DNA of 64,000 nt from Arthrobacter sp. (GCA_031277795.1 JAITLQ010000018.1:601986-665985); one strand, 5' to 3'. Positions 37,195 to 47,179 are shown, counted from the first letter of the stretch. Notes: generated from the sequence alone by a model not told the origin. Made by a program: numbers and translations.

Positions 37195-38793
37195 GTGTCG
37201 CAGACCAAGCCCGTCGTCCTTCTTGCCGAGGAACTTTCGCCCGCAACCGTTGAGGCTCTGGGCCCCGACTTCGAGATCCGCTCCGCGGACGGCGCCAACC
37301 GCTCCGAGCTGCTTTCCGCCATCTCCGACGTTGACGCCATCTTGGTGCGCTCCGCCACGCAGGTGGATCAGGAGGCCATCGCGGCGGCCAAGAACCTGAA
37401 GGTGATCGCCCGCGCCGGCGTCGGCCTGGACAACGTCGACATCAAGGCCGCAACGCAGGCCGGCGTGATGGTCGTCAACGCCCCCACCTCCAACGTCATC
37501 TCGGCCGCCGAGCTGACCGTTGGCCACATCGTCGCCGCGTCCCGCAACATCGCCGCCGCCTCCGCCTCGCTCAAGGCCGGGGAGTGGAAGCGCTCCAAGT
37601 ACACGGGCGTCGAGCTCTTCGAGAAGACCGCAGGCATCATCGGCCTGGGCCGCATCGGCGCCCTCGTCGCTGCCCGCCTGCAGGGCTTCGGGATGAACGT
37701 GGTGGCCTTCGACCCCTACGTCACCCCGGCCCGCGCGCAGCAGCTCGGCGTGAAGCTGCTAGGCCTGGACGAGCTGCTCGGCACCGCCGACTTCATCACC
37801 ATCCACATGCCGCGCACGCCGGAGACCACCGGCATGATCTCCACGGCCCAGTTCGCCAAGATGAAGCCGAGCGCCTTCGTGTTCAACGTGGCCCGCGGCG
37901 GCCTCATCGACGAGGACGCGCTGTTCGAGGCGCTCTCCTCCAAGACCATCGCCGGCGCCGGCATCGACGTGTTCGTCAAGGAGCCCGCCACCGACGTCCG
38001 CTTCGTTGGCCTGGACAACGTCACCGTGACCCCGCACCTGGGCGCCTCCACCGAGGAGGCTCAGGAGAAGGCCGGCATCGCCGTCGCCAAGTCGGTGCGC
38101 CTGGCCCTGGCCGGCGAGCTCGTGCCGGATGCCGTCAACGTCGCCGGCGGCGTCATCGACGAGAACGTGCGCCCGGGCATCCCGCTCGCCGAGAAGCTGG
38201 GCCGCATCTTCTCCGCGCTGGCCTCGGGCGAGCGCCTCGAGTCGGTCGAGCTGAACGTGGCAGGCGAGATCGCCGTCAAGGACGTCACCTCGCTCAAGCT
38301 GGCCGCGCTCAAGGGCGTGTTCACCGATGTGGTCTCCGATCAGGTCTCCTACGTCAATGCCCCCGTGCTCGCCGAGCAGCGCGGCGTGGACTACCGCCTC
38401 ACCACCACCGAGGTGTCGGAGGACTACCGCAACCAGCTCACCGTCTCCGGCGCGCTCGCCAACGGCGACCAGCTCTCCGTGGCCGGCACCCTGACCGGGC
38501 CCAAGCAGATCCAGAAGCTCGTGGGCGTGTTCGGCCAGGAGGTCGAGATCCCGCTGACCGAGCACCTGCTCGTGCTGCGCTACACCGACCGTCCCGGCGT
38601 CGTCGGCACCCTCGGTCGCGCCCTGGGCGAGGCCAACGTCAACATCGCAGGCATGCAGGTCTCCCGCGCCGACCAGGGCGGCGACGCCGTTGCCGTCGTC
38701 ACGATCGACAACGCGCTGCCCGAGGGCGTGCTCGAGGCCGTGGCCACGGCCGTCGAGGCCTCCGCGGCCCGCGAGGTCAACCTGGAGGACTGA
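37195..38793 (+). CDS. serA: D-3-phosphoglycerate dehydrogenase
   Basis: This 532-residue NAD enzyme commits 3-phosphoglycerate to serine synthesis. The nucleotide-binding motif is [16 protein letters not shown]. Catalytic blocks are [14 protein letters not shown] and [17 protein letters not shown] with the active-site His. The C-terminal half has the allosteric-substrate-binding domain (about 325-450) and a serine-sensing ACT domain (about 455-530: [20 protein letters not shown]). This is the long actinobacterial form. The GTG at 37195 starts the conserved N-terminus; only a weak AAAGG site precedes it. The gene lies among branched-chain amino acid genes but has no copy of their shared motif. 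Confidence 0.97.
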   Translation: MSQTKPVVLLAEELSPATVEALGPDFEIRSADGANRSELLSAISDVDAILVRSATQVDQEAIAAAKNLKVIARAGVGLDNVDIKAATQAGVMVVNAPTSNVISAAELTVGHIVAASRNIAAASASLKAGEWKRSKYTGVELFEKTAGIIGLGRIGALVAARLQGFGMNVVAFDPYVTPARAQQLGVKLLGLDELLGTADFITIHMPRTPETTGMISTAQFAKMKPSAFVFNVARGGLIDEDALFEALSSKTIAGAGIDVFVKEPATDVRFVGLDNVTVTPHLGASTEEAQEKAGIAVAKSVRLALAGELVPDAVNVAGGVIDENVRPGIPLAEKLGRIFSALASGERLESVELNVAGEIAVKDVTSLKLAALKGVFTDVVSDQVSYVNAPVLAEQRGVDYRLTTTEVSEDYRNQLTVSGALANGDQLSVAGTLTGPKQIQKLVGVFGQEVEIPLTEHLLVLRYTDRPGVVGTLGRALGEANVNIAGMQVSRADQGGDAVAVVTIDNALPEGVLEAVATAVEASAAREVNLED

Positions 38794-38812
38794 GCCGCCG
38801 GCCGGACCCACC

Positions 38813-38856
38813 CGTGAGGGGCGCCCTTTCCGTTGTTCGGAGGGGCGCCCCTCACG
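38813..38856 (+). terminator. Terminator of serA
   Basis: CGTGAGGGGCGCCC (38813-38826) pairs with GGGCGCCCCTCACG (38843-38856), with further pairing inside the loop. It ends 35 bases before the metG minus-10 box. Confidence 0.8.
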
Positions 38857-38890
38857 CTTCATGCGGCCGCTGTCACCGGCGCGCAGCCGG

Positions 38891-38896
38891 TAGAGT
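38891..38896 (+). promoter_or_regulatory. Minus-10 box of a leaderless promoter (metG)
   Basis: TAGAGT lies seven bases before the GTG at 38904. No ribosome site is present. Confidence 0.6.
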
Positions 38897-38903
38897 TCAT
38901 CGG

Positions 38904-40463
38904 GTGAGCGATTCCCCGGATCAGAAGTCCTTCTACATCACCACGGCCATCTCGTACCCGAATGGCGACCCGCATATCGGGCATGCCTACGAGTACATCG
39001 CCACCGACGCGATGGCCCGATTCCGCCGCCTCGACGGCGCCGACGTCTTCTTCCTGACGGGCACCGACGAGCACGGGCAGAAGATGCTGCAGACGGCGCA
39101 GAAGGAGGGCGTGACGCCCGCAGAGCTGGCGCGCCGCAACTCCGATCGCTTCCAGGCCACCCAGGACGAGCTGGGCATCAGCTACGACCGTTTCATCCGG
39201 ACCACGGACGCCGACCACCACGCCGCCGCCCAGGCCCTGTGGAAGCGCATGGAGGCCAACGGCGACATCTACCTGGATAAGTACGCCGGCTGGTACTCGG
39301 TGCGCGACGAGGCGTACTACACCGAGGAGGAGACCGAGGAGCGGGACGGCTCCCGCTTCTCCATCCAGACGAACACCGAGGTGACCTGGACCGAGGAAGA
39401 GAGCTACTTCTTCCGCCTGTCCGCCTACCAGGACAAGCTGCTCGCGTACTACGCGGAGCACCCCGACTTCGGAGCGCCGCGCTCGCGTTTCAACGAGGTC
39501 ATCCGCTTCGTCGAGGGCGGGCTGCAGGATCTCTCCGTCTCCCGCACCACCTTCGACTGGGGCATCCCGGTTCCTGGCAACCCTAAGCACGTGATGTACG
39601 TGTGGGTCGACGCCCTGACGAACTACCTGACGGGCGTGGGGTTCCCCGACACCGACTCGGCCACCTTCAAGCGGTTCTGGCCCGCCGACGTGCACGTCAT
39701 CGGCAAGGACATCTCCCGCTTCCACGCCATCTACTGGCCCGCCTTCCTCATATCCGCCGGCGTGGAGCTCCCGCGTCGCGTCATGATTCACGGCTTCTTG
39801 AACAACAACGGCGAGAAGATGTCCAAGTCGCTCGGCAACGTCGTGTCGCCTCAGGACTTCGTGGCCCGCTACGGCCTGGACGCCTCGCGCTTCTTCTTCC
39901 TGCGCGAGGTCCCCTTCGGCGCAGACGGCTCGTACAACCACGAGGCCATCGTCAACCGCATGAACGCCGACCTGGCCAACAACCTGGGCAACTTGGCGCA
40001 GCGCTCGCTCTCCATGGTGGCCAAGAACCTGGACGGGTTGGTGCCGGAACGCGGTGAGCTGAGCGAGGCGGACGGCGCCCTGCTCGCCGACGCCTCCGCC
40101 CTGCTGCAGATCAGCCGCGACCACTACTCGCGTCAGGAGTTCTCCCTGGCGCTCGAGGCAACGTGGAAGGTGCTGCACGAGGCCAACGCCTACTTCGCCG
40201 AGCAGGAGCCGTGGGTCCTGCGCAAGACCGACCCCGCTCGCATGGCGACGGTGCTGTGGGTCACGATGGACGTGGTGCGCCGCGTGGCGCTCCTGATCCA
40301 GCCGGTGATGCCGGACTCGGCCTCCGCGCTGCTCGATGCCCTGGGCGTGTCCGCCGGGGCGGCGCGCACCTTTGCGGCGTTCGACGACGAGGTCGCGGCC
40401 GGCACCGCGCTGCCCAAGCCCACGCCGGTCTTCCCCAAGTTCGAGGAGCCCGAAGAGGCTTAA
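38904..40463 (+). CDS. metG: Methionyl-tRNA synthetase
   Basis: This 519-residue class I synthetase charges tRNA-Met. The HIGH motif is in [17 protein letters not shown] (about residue 22) and the KMSKS motif in [15 protein letters not shown] (about 305). The anticodon-binding helical domain occupies about 370-510. The usual zinc-knuckle cysteines are absent, as in the short bacterial subgroup without a tRNA-binding tail. The GTG at 38904 was chosen from the minus-10 box seven bases upstream. The frame stays open far upstream, but that is the shadow of serA. Confidence 0.97.
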   Translation: MSDSPDQKSFYITTAISYPNGDPHIGHAYEYIATDAMARFRRLDGADVFFLTGTDEHGQKMLQTAQKEGVTPAELARRNSDRFQATQDELGISYDRFIRTTDADHHAAAQALWKRMEANGDIYLDKYAGWYSVRDEAYYTEEETEERDGSRFSIQTNTEVTWTEEESYFFRLSAYQDKLLAYYAEHPDFGAPRSRFNEVIRFVEGGLQDLSVSRTTFDWGIPVPGNPKHVMYVWVDALTNYLTGVGFPDTDSATFKRFWPADVHVIGKDISRFHAIYWPAFLISAGVELPRRVMIHGFLNNNGEKMSKSLGNVVSPQDFVARYGLDASRFFFLREVPFGADGSYNHEAIVNRMNADLANNLGNLAQRSLSMVAKNLDGLVPERGELSEADGALLADASALLQISRDHYSRQEFSLALEATWKVLHEANAYFAEQEPWVLRKTDPARMATVLWVTMDVVRRVALLIQPVMPDSASALLDALGVSAGAARTFAAFDDEVAAGTALPKPTPVFPKFEEPEEA

Positions 40464-40535
40464 GGCGGCCGGACCGGGCGCCGGAACCGAAGGCTCCGGA
40501 AGGCCCGCGCCGCCCGAACCCACCGCTTGAGACAA

Positions 40536-40570
40536 GCAGGGGCCCCGCTCGATGTGAGCGGGGCCCCTGC
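40536..40570. terminator. Terminator between metG and the ABC permease gene
   Basis: A perfect 15-bp stem (40536-40550 with 40556-40570) with a five-base loop is followed by CGTTCTTCTCC. It serves the metG end and lies 15 bases beyond the convergent permease stop. Confidence 0.82.
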
Positions 40571-40584
40571 CGTTCTTCTCCTCG

Positions 40585-43173
40585 TTACTCGACCGCGAGC
40601 CCCTCGACGGGGGACAGGCGGGCCGCGCGCCGGGCGGGCCACACGCTGGCGAGGATCGCCGCTCCCACGGAGACCACGAGCACCACGGCCAGCCACAGCC
40701 ACGGGATGCTGGGTGCGAACCCGCCCATGGAACTGGTCGCCGCGCGGGCGCCGGCAAGGCCGTACACCGCACCGAGCACGATGCCTAGCACGGCCGCCGC
40801 ACCGGCGATGAGGGCCGCCTCGAGCGCCAGCATGCCCCGCAGCTGCTTCTTGGTCAGGCCCAGGGCCCGCAGCAGCGAGTTCTCGCGCGTCCGCTCGATC
40901 ACGGAGAGCGAGAGCGTGTTGCTCACGCCGATGAGGGCGATGATGACAGCCACAGCCAGCAGGGCCGAGACCACCATGAGCAGCGTGTCGATGATCTGCG
41001 AGGCCATCTGGCGGATGGGCAGGGCACCGTCGAGCTGGGTCTGCTGCACCTTGGCGGCGGAGGCCACGTCGCTGATGAGCGGGCCGGCCGACACGCTGTC
41101 GTCCGCCTTGACCCAGACCTGGGGGCCGGGGGCGCCGGCGTCGCTGGTCTCCTTCGACGCGGGGAGCTGCGTCGGCAGGCCCACCTGTTTGCGTGTCTCG
41201 TCGGTCATGACGATGCTGCTCATCGGCGCCGCCGCCTCGGCGTCCACCGGCACGGTGACCGTGCGTCCCGCGCCATCGCTGAGGGTCACCTCGGTGGGCT
41301 TCGACTCACCGGCGGAACCCGCCAGGGCGTACTCGCCCACGGCCACGGAGCCGAGCGCTGGAATCTTGGCGCCGTTGGTGCTGGTCGCGGCCAGCTCGGC
41401 GGCATCGCCGGAGAGGACAAACGCGCACGGCTCGTACTCGGTCGTCTCCGCGGCGTTGCCCTGGGACAGGCATCCCTTCGTCATGGCCACGGGTGTCAGG
41501 AAGGCCGTGGAGGCCACGCCCTTCACGTCCCGCACCGGGGCCTGCACCTCGCCCGTCAGCGGGGCGTCGGTGCTGCTGGAGATCACGAGGTCAACCGGGT
41601 ACTGCTTGGCCAACTCCGCGTTGATCGTGGTGCGGGCGCTCGTGGCGCCGACCAACATGAGGGACACCAGGGTGACGCCGAGCAGCAGGGCCGTGCCGAT
41701 GGCGGAGGTGCGCTGCGGGTGGCGCAGGGCGTTGAGGCCAGCGAGGCGCCCGGCGATCTTGGCGCCGAACGGACGCGCGAGCTGACGCACGGCCCACGGG
41801 ATGAGCAGGGTGCCGAGGACCAGCACGCCGATGAAGCTCACGAGGCCGCCCAGGAACGCCATGCCGAAGGACGTCTCGAAGGAGCTGGAGACCGCCTCCG
41901 TCGGCAGCACCCCGTAGATCAGCGCGGCGGCGCCGAGCAACACCAGGAGCGAACCGATGACCACGCGGGTCGTGCCGGCCTTGGAGTGCACCGTGACGGT
42001 CTCGCTGGGGCGCAGGGCTGCCAGGGGGGAGACCCGTGTAGCGGCCAGGGCCGGGCGCAGCGAGGCGAGCACCGTGACGAGCAGGCCAACGATGAGGCCG
42101 GCCACGATGGGCGTCCACGAGAAGCCGAAGGTGACGTACGGGAGGTCGAAGGCGGACCGGACGATCGCGGCGCCGCCGGCCACCACGCCCGTGCCGATGA
42201 GCACGCCGAGCAGCCCGCCCACCAGGCCAACCACCACCGCCTCGCTCAGCACCATGCGGCGGATCTGCGCCCGCTTGGCGCCGAGCGTGCGCAGCAGCGC
42301 GAGTTCGCGGGTGCGCTGGGCGAGGATGACGGAGAAGGTGTTGGCGACCACCAGCACGGTGACCACGAGGGCGATGCCGGCAAAGGCGCCGAGCACCCAC
42401 GTGAGGGCATCCACGCCGCCGGAGAGGCTCTTGATCTGGTCCGTGACCTTCTGCGTCGAGGTGGTGGCCTCGGCGGAGGGAAGGCCCCGCTCATGCATCC
42501 AGGTGGCGATGGAGTCGGTGACCTGCTCGGCCTGGGCCTGCGGCTGCAGGGTGGCGATGACGAACTGGGGGTCGAAGCCCAGGCCGAGCGCCTTGGCACC
42601 GGCGTCGCTGAGTTGGAGGTTGGCGTAGCCGGCGGCCGAGGGGTCCTGCGGATCCTGGCGCAGGCCGCTCAGCGTGACCTGCTTGGTGGCGTTCTCTCCC
42701 ACGGTGAGGTTGAGCGTTGAGCCGACGGTGAGGCCCGCCTTCTTGGCCGCGGCGGCGTTGAGCGTCGCCTGGCCCGCGCCTGGCTCGCTCCCCTCGACGA
42801 GCGAGGTGCCCAGCAGTGAGGTGTCGCCCTGGGTGATGGTGACGTAGACCGACTCAAGCGTGGAGCCCAACTGCGCCTCCACCATGGTGTTCGCGTACGC
42901 GAGGGCGGACTTCACTCCGTCGGTCGCCTTGACATGATCGGCGGCCTGCTGCGGGGTGAGCTTGATGGATTCGTCGGCGCGGTAGAACTTCGGGTCCACC
43001 ACAATGTCGGCGTGCTGATAGGCCTGGCCCACGCTCGCGCTGAGCGTGGCGCGGACCGAGGAACCCACGAAGAGCGTGGCGGCGAGGAAGGCCACGCCGA
43101 TCGTGACGGCGGCGATGACGGCGGCGTAGCGCCGCCGGTACGCCACCACATTGGCTTTGACGAGCGTGTTCAC
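40585..43173 (-). CDS. ABC transporter permease, FtsX/MacB type
   Basis: This 862-residue permease has the duplicated FtsX layout. It has an N-terminal helix, a large extracellular domain (about residues 45-255), three helices (about 260-400), a second helix near 430-500, another extracellular domain (about 540-720) and three C-terminal helices. Motifs such as RTRELALLRTLGAKRAQIRRMVL and RTRENSLLRALGLTKKQLRGML are the coupling segments of FtsX domains. It should export a lipid, peptide or drug, or act as a mechanotransmitter. Its GTG start overlaps the ATPase stop by four bases (GTGA), so the two are translationally coupled. Confidence 0.9.
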   Translation of the reverse strand: MNTLVKANVVAYRRRYAAVIAAVTIGVAFLAATLFVGSSVRATLSASVGQAYQHADIVVDPKFYRADESIKLTPQQAADHVKATDGVKSALAYANTMVEAQLGSTLESVYVTITQGDTSLLGTSLVEGSEPGAGQATLNAAAAKKAGLTVGSTLNLTVGENATKQVTLSGLRQDPQDPSAAGYANLQLSDAGAKALGLGFDPQFVIATLQPQAQAEQVTDSIATWMHERGLPSAEATTSTQKVTDQIKSLSGGVDALTWVLGAFAGIALVVTVLVVANTFSVILAQRTRELALLRTLGAKRAQIRRMVLSEAVVVGLVGGLLGVLIGTGVVAGGAAIVRSAFDLPYVTFGFSWTPIVAGLIVGLLVTVLASLRPALAATRVSPLAALRPSETVTVHSKAGTTRVVIGSLLVLLGAAALIYGVLPTEAVSSSFETSFGMAFLGGLVSFIGVLVLGTLLIPWAVRQLARPFGAKIAGRLAGLNALRHPQRTSAIGTALLLGVTLVSLMLVGATSARTTINAELAKQYPVDLVISSSTDAPLTGEVQAPVRDVKGVASTAFLTPVAMTKGCLSQGNAAETTEYEPCAFVLSGDAAELAATSTNGAKIPALGSVAVGEYALAGSAGESKPTEVTLSDGAGRTVTVPVDAEAAAPMSSIVMTDETRKQVGLPTQLPASKETSDAGAPGPQVWVKADDSVSAGPLISDVASAAKVQQTQLDGALPIRQMASQIIDTLLMVVSALLAVAVIIALIGVSNTLSLSVIERTRENSLLRALGLTKKQLRGMLALEAALIAGAAAVLGIVLGAVYGLAGARAATSSMGGFAPSIPWLWLAVVLVVSVGAAILASVWPARRAARLSPVEGLAVE

Positions 43174-43925
43174 GATGCGGCTCCCAGGCGGGCCAGCGCC
43201 GTCGAGACCTGCTCCACGGCGGGGTCGATGATCTCGCCGGCCAGGCGGCCGTCCTTGAGGAGGACGACGCGGTCGGCGGCCGCTGCGGCCACCGGATCGT
43301 GGGTCACCATGATGACGGTCTGGCCGTCCTCGTGGGCGCTGCGCTGCAGGAGGCGAAGCACCTCGGCGCCGGAGGTGGAGTCGAGATTGCCCGTGGGCTC
43401 GTCGCCGAAGACCACGTCCGGGCGGGGGAGGAGGGCCCTGGCCACGGCGACGCGCTGTTGCTGACCGCCCGAGAGCTCGTGCGGCTTGTGCTTCAGGCGC
43501 GAGCCGAGGCCCAAGCGCTCCACGAGCTCGGCGAACCACGCTGCGTCGTGCTTGGCACCGGCCAGCTCCAGCGGGAGCAGGACGTTCTGCTCGGCGCTCA
43601 GCGTGGGCACGAGGTTGAAGGCCTGGAAGACAAAACCCACGCGTTCGCGGCGCAGGGTGGTCAGCGCGTCGTCGTCCAGCCCGTCCACGCGCGTCCCGCC
43701 CAGGGTCAGCGAACCGGAGGTGGGGGTGTCGAGCGTGGCGAGGCAATGCATCAGCGTCGACTTGCCAGAACCGGAGGGGCCCATGATGGCCGTGAACTTG
43801 CCGCGCTCAAAGCCGACGCTGACGTCGTCGAGCGCGGTGACGGCCGTGGGACCGGTGCCGTAGGTCTTGGTGAGATTGTTGGCGGCGACGGCCAGGGCCG
43901 GCGCTTCGGATGCGTGGATGCTCAT
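43170..43925 (-). CDS. ABC transporter ATP-binding protein, LolD/MacB type
   Basis: This 251-residue ATPase has Walker A GPSGSGKST (about residue 50), the Q-loop FVFQAFNLVPTLS, signature LSGGQQQRVAVARALL, Walker B VVFGDEPTGNLD and switch His VTHD. Wording and size match LolD/MacB ATPases that drive FtsX-like permeases. The ATG at 43925 is seven bases past the minus-10 box TAGGCT, which itself follows the U-run of the preceding terminator. The two-component genes lie just upstream on the same strand and may control this transporter, a common arrangement. Confidence 0.94.
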   Translation of the reverse strand: MSIHASEAPALAVAANNLTKTYGTGPTAVTALDDVSVGFERGKFTAIMGPSGSGKSTLMHCLATLDTPTSGSLTLGGTRVDGLDDDALTTLRRERVGFVFQAFNLVPTLSAEQNVLLPLELAGAKHDAAWFAELVERLGLGSRLKHKPHELSGGQQQRVAVARALLPRPDVVFGDEPTGNLDSTSGAEVLRLLQRSAHEDGQTVIMVTHDPVAAAAADRVVLLKDGRLAGEIIDPAVEQVSTALARLGAAS

Positions 43926-43932
43926 GGCTCCC

Positions 43933-43938
43933 AGCCTA
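43933..43938 (-). promoter_or_regulatory. Minus-10 box of a leaderless promoter (ABC ATPase)
   Basis: TAGGCT on the minus strand lies seven bases before the ATG at 43925 and directly follows the TTTTC run of the upstream terminator. Confidence 0.6.
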
Positions 43939-43943
43939 GAAAA

Positions 43944-43967
43944 CGCCCGACGCCGGGGCGTCAGGCG
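43944..43967 (-). terminator. Terminator of the kinase-regulator pair
   Basis: On the minus strand, CGCCTGACGCC pairs with GGCGTCGGGCG (one mismatch) and is followed by TTTTCT. It lies about 65 bases past the regulator stop and abuts the ABC ATPase promoter. Confidence 0.7.
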
Positions 43968-44032
43968 CCGGGTCCACGCTCGGCGAGGGGGCGTCAGACC
44001 TGGGTATGACCCCGGGCTGCTCCCGGGAGGGC

Positions 44033-44719
44033 CTACGGGGTCACCACGCCCGTCTCGTAGGCGATGAGCACCGCCTGGACGCGGTCGCGGGCCTCGAGCT
44101 TGGACAGGATGCGGCCAACGTGGGTCTTGACGGTGGCCTCGGAGAGGAAGAGATCCCCGGCGATTTCGGTGTTCGAGCGTCCGGCAGCGATGTGCTCGAA
44201 GACCTCGCGCTCGCGGGCGGTGAGGGTATCGACGCGGGCCTGGGCCTCCGGTGAGCCGGTGCTGGTGCGGCGCAGGAGAGGGGCCATGTGGTCCAGGAGC
44301 CTGCGGGTGGTGGTGGGCGCCACCACGCCGCCGCCGTGGAAGACCGTGCGGATCGCGCCGAGGAGCTCCTCGGGCGGGGCGTCCTTCAGGAGGAAGCCGC
44401 TGGCGCCGGCCTTGACGGCGTCCAGCGCGTACTCGTCAAGATCGAAGGTGGTCAGGATCAGCACGCGCGGGTGGCCCTGGCTGACCGGGGCGCTCAGGAT
44501 CCGCTGCGTCGCCTCGATGCCGTCCATCTCCGGCATGCGAATGTCCATGAGGACCACGTCGGCGTGGGACACGGCCGGGCTCTGCACCGCCTCGCGTCCG
44601 GAGGCCACCTCGGCCACCACCTCGAGGTCGGGTTGGGAGTCGATGAGCATGCGGAAGCCGCTGCGCACGAGGGTTTGATCATCCACCAAGGCAACGCGGA
44701 TGGGGGTGGACTCTGGCAT
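44033..44719 (-). CDS. Two-component response regulator, NarL/FixJ type
   Basis: This 228-residue protein has a receiver domain (about 7-125) with the acidic pair in VALVDDQ, phospho-acceptor Asp in ADVVLMDIRMPEMDG, Thr in VLILTTFDLDEY and Lys in FLLKDAPPEEL. A LuxR helix-turn-helix follows (about 163-225) with LTAREREVFEHIAAGRSNTEIA. Its ATG overlaps the kinase stop in TGATG, so translation is coupled. The ABC transporter genes downstream are plausible targets. Confidence 0.95.
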   Translation of the reverse strand: MPESTPIRVALVDDQTLVRSGFRMLIDSQPDLEVVAEVASGREAVQSPAVSHADVVLMDIRMPEMDGIEATQRILSAPVSQGHPRVLILTTFDLDEYALDAVKAGASGFLLKDAPPEELLGAIRTVFHGGGVVAPTTTRRLLDHMAPLLRRTSTGSPEAQARVDTLTAREREVFEHIAAGRSNTEIAGDLFLSEATVKTHVGRILSKLEARDRVQAVLIAYETGVVTP

Positions 44720-45939
44720 CAGATCTCCTGGTAGGGAAGGAACACGGTGACGGCGTAGCCGCCGCCCCCGCGGGGACCGAAGGTGGCGCTGCCGCCGTAG
44801 AGGGCGGCGCGCTCGCGCATGCCCTGCTGACCTCGGCCGAGGCCGTCGGAGGCCGTGGCCCCTCGTCCCGTGTCCGTCACGCTCAGCGTGAGTCCGCGTC
44901 CGGTCCAGGTCAGGTCCAGGGTCGCTGCGGCGTGGGGGCCGGCGTGCTTGAGCACATTGGTCAGCGCCTCTTGGGCGGCGCGGAAGGCCGTGAGCCCGGC
45001 GCCGGAGGGCAGGGGGCGGGCGGGTTCGCCGCGGTGCGTCAGTGTCACCTGGAGCCCGGCCCTGCGGGTGTTCTCCACGAGTTCCGGGATGCGCGCGAGG
45101 TCGGGGGCCGGGGCCTTAGGGGCGGCCTCGTCGTCGTCCGCCCTGAGCACGCCCAGGAGCGAACGCATCTCGCGGAGGGCCTCGCGGCCCGTCTGGGCGA
45201 TCGTGCCGAGGGTGCGGGGTGCCACCTCCGGGTCGCCGACCGCCGCGTAGCGGGCGCCGTCCGCCTGGGCGATGATCACCGAGAGCGAGTGGGCCACGAC
45301 GTCGTGCATCTCGCGGGCGATGCGGCGGCGCTCATCGGCCGCCGCGAGGGCGCGTTCTTGTTCTTGTTCTTGTTCCAGGCGGTGGGCGCGGTCGGCGACC
45401 GCCTCGAGCGCCAGCCTTCGGGTGCGGGTGAGGTCGCCCGCGACCCACGCCACGGTGCAGATGAGCACGTGGAAGATGAACACCGCCACGTAGCTGGGCA
45501 GGTCGCGGCCGAAGCTCATGCCCGTGAAGGCGAGGGTGGCGAGGACGGAACCGAGCGCGGAGAACGCGAGGGCCCAACGAGCGTCCACGCGCTTGCCGTA
45601 GGCCGTGATGGAGTACAGCAGCACGGGGACGAAGATGTTCATGGGGAGCGGCTCCCCGGGGACCACCACCTGGACGAGGCACGCGCTGACGGACACCCAC
45701 AGCGCGCGGCGCGGGTGGGTGCGGCGTTCGGAAACGGCCCAGGCCAAGGCCGCGCCGATGAAGAGCGTGGCGACGAGGGAGCCCAGGGCGCCGAAACGCT
45801 CGCCGGCCTCGAGGCCAATGCTGCCGGCGAGCAGCAGCGGGGCCGCCGTGAAGACAACAAACGAACAGATGGCAACGATCGCGTCCACCCGGCCGGGATG
45901 CGCGCGCACCCATGCGTCGAGTCTGCGATGCCACTTCAT
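44719..45939 (-). CDS. Two-component sensor histidine kinase (DesK/NarX-like)
   Basis: This 406-residue membrane kinase has about five to six hydrophobic segments in residues 20-165. A short coiled coil with repeated Glu-Gln follows (EQEQEQERALAAADE), then the phospho-acceptor helix with His in RRIAREMHDVVAHSLSVIIA (about 212) and a GHKL ATPase domain (EALTNVLKHAG, VTDTGRGA, GQQGMRERAALYGG). The absence of a large extracellular sensor suggests sensing within the membrane. The ATG at 45939 follows a minus-10 box by six bases. It forms a coupled pair with the regulator downstream. Confidence 0.94.
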   Translation of the reverse strand: MKWHRRLDAWVRAHPGRVDAIVAICSFVVFTAAPLLLAGSIGLEAGERFGALGSLVATLFIGAALAWAVSERRTHPRRALWVSVSACLVQVVVPGEPLPMNIFVPVLLYSITAYGKRVDARWALAFSALGSVLATLAFTGMSFGRDLPSYVAVFIFHVLICTVAWVAGDLTRTRRLALEAVADRAHRLEQEQEQERALAAADERRRIAREMHDVVAHSLSVIIAQADGARYAAVGDPEVAPRTLGTIAQTGREALREMRSLLGVLRADDDEAAPKAPAPDLARIPELVENTRRAGLQVTLTHRGEPARPLPSGAGLTAFRAAQEALTNVLKHAGPHAAATLDLTWTGRGLTLSVTDTGRGATASDGLGRGQQGMRERAALYGGSATFGPRGGGGYAVTVFLPYQEI

Positions 45940-45945
45940 GGGGCC

Positions 45946-45951
45946 AGCCTA
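45946..45951 (-). promoter_or_regulatory. Minus-10 box of a leaderless promoter (sensor kinase)
   Basis: TAGGCT on the minus strand lies six bases before the ATG at 45939. Confidence 0.55.
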
Positions 45952-46040
45952 GAGGGCGGAGCCGGCGAACGGATCAGACCGCGGTCTGAGCTCGGCGGTG
46001 ACGCGCGTCTCCGGCGCAGCGAGGTGCGGCGACCTCGTGG

Positions 46041-46056
46041 TTCACATAGTGAGATC
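46041..46056 (+). promoter_or_regulatory. Candidate NdgR/LtbR operator upstream of leuB
   Basis: TTCACATAGTGAGATC contains the perfect palindrome TCAC-ATA-GTGA and matches the ilvB and leuC sites at 12 of 16 positions each. It begins 43 bases before the minus-10 box, 19 bases (about two helical turns) farther than at the other two genes. Confidence 0.6.
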
Positions 46057-46083
46057 GTTTGCTCATCATGCGGACTCGTTTCT

Positions 46084-46089
46084 TAGGAT
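46084..46089 (+). promoter_or_regulatory. Minus-10 box of a leaderless promoter (leuB)
   Basis: TAGGAT lies seven bases before the ATG at 46097; TTGCTC at 46059-46064 is a possible minus-35 box with a 19-base spacer. Confidence 0.6.
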
Positions 46090-46096
46090 GGTTGGC

Positions 46097-47164
46097 ATGA
46101 CGCGAAACATCGACCTGGCAGTGATCCCCGGCGACGGCATCGGACCGGAGGTGGTGGCCCAGGCCGTTCGCGTCCTCGAGGCCGCGCTGCACGGCAGCGA
46201 CACCGGCCTGAGCCTGACCGAGTACTCGCTCGGGGCCCATCACTGGCTCGAGACGGGCGAGACCCTTTCGGTCGAGACGCTCGAGTCCGTGCGCTCGCAC
46301 GAGGCCATCCTCTTCGGCGCCGTGGGCGCCGCCCCCGGCGACACCCGCATCCCGTCCGGCCTGATCGAGCGCGAGCTGCTCCTCAAGCTGCGTTTCACGC
46401 TTGACCACTGCGTGAACCTGCGCCCCTCGCGCCTCTACCCGGGGACGGCCTCCCCGCTGGCCGAGCCCGGCGACATCGACTTTGTTGTGGTCCGCGAGGG
46501 CACCGAGGGCCCGTACGTCGGCAACGGCGGCGTCATCCGCCAGGGGACCGAGCACGAGATCGCGACCGAGGTCTCCATCAACACCGCCCACGGCGTGACC
46601 CGCGTGGTCCGCGATGCCTTCGAACGCGCGGCGGCCCGCCCGCGCAAGAAGCTCACCCTCGTGCACAAGCACAACGTGCTGGTCAACGCCGGTCACCTGT
46701 GGCGCCGCACGGTGGACGCGATCGCGCCCGAGTTCCCCGAGGTCAGCGTCGACTACCTGCACGTGGACGCGGCGACGATCTTCATGGTCTCCGACCCCTC
46801 GCGCTTCGACGTCATCGTCACCGACAACCTGTTTGGCGACATCCTCACCGACCTTGCGGGGGCGGTGACCGGCGGGATCGGCCTGGCGGCCTCCGGCAAC
46901 ATCAACCTCGATGGCACCGCGCCGTCGATGTTCGAGCCGGTCCACGGATCCGCGCCGGACATCGCCGGCCAGGGGATCGCCGATCCCTCCGCCGCCATCC
47001 TGTCCGCCGCGCTGCTGCTGCACCATCTCGGTCTGGACGAGGCCGCGGCCCGCATCGAGTCGGCCGTGGAGCAGGACGTGCAGGCCCGGACCGCCTTGGG
47101 CGCGCGCAGCACCTCCGAGGTGGGAGACGCCATCGTTGGTGCCCTCATGGGTGTCACCGTGTGA
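46097..47164 (+). CDS. leuB: 3-isopropylmalate dehydrogenase
   Basis: This 355-residue NAD enzyme oxidises and decarboxylates 3-isopropylmalate in leucine synthesis. It starts with [14 protein letters not shown]. The catalytic Lys is in LVHKHNVL, the metal-binding Asp residues are in [17 protein letters not shown], and the NAD site follows in [15 protein letters not shown]. This is the actinobacterial short form. The start is set by the minus-10 box seven bases upstream. A candidate NdgR operator lies farther upstream. ilvE follows on the same strand after 116 bases. Confidence 0.97.
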   Translation: MTRNIDLAVIPGDGIGPEVVAQAVRVLEAALHGSDTGLSLTEYSLGAHHWLETGETLSVETLESVRSHEAILFGAVGAAPGDTRIPSGLIERELLLKLRFTLDHCVNLRPSRLYPGTASPLAEPGDIDFVVVREGTEGPYVGNGGVIRQGTEHEIATEVSINTAHGVTRVVRDAFERAAARPRKKLTLVHKHNVLVNAGHLWRRTVDAIAPEFPEVSVDYLHVDAATIFMVSDPSRFDVIVTDNLFGDILTDLAGAVTGGIGLAASGNINLDGTAPSMFEPVHGSAPDIAGQGIADPSAAILSAALLLHHLGLDEAAARIESAVEQDVQARTALGARSTSEVGDAIVGALMGVTV

Positions 47165-47173
47165 ACTCTCGCA

Positions 47174-47179
47174 TAGTCT
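47174..47179 (+). promoter_or_regulatory. Minus-10 box of ilvE
   Basis: TAGTCT lies just after the leuB stop and would give a leader of about 95 bases before the ilvE GTG. No leader peptide is visible. Confidence 0.45.
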
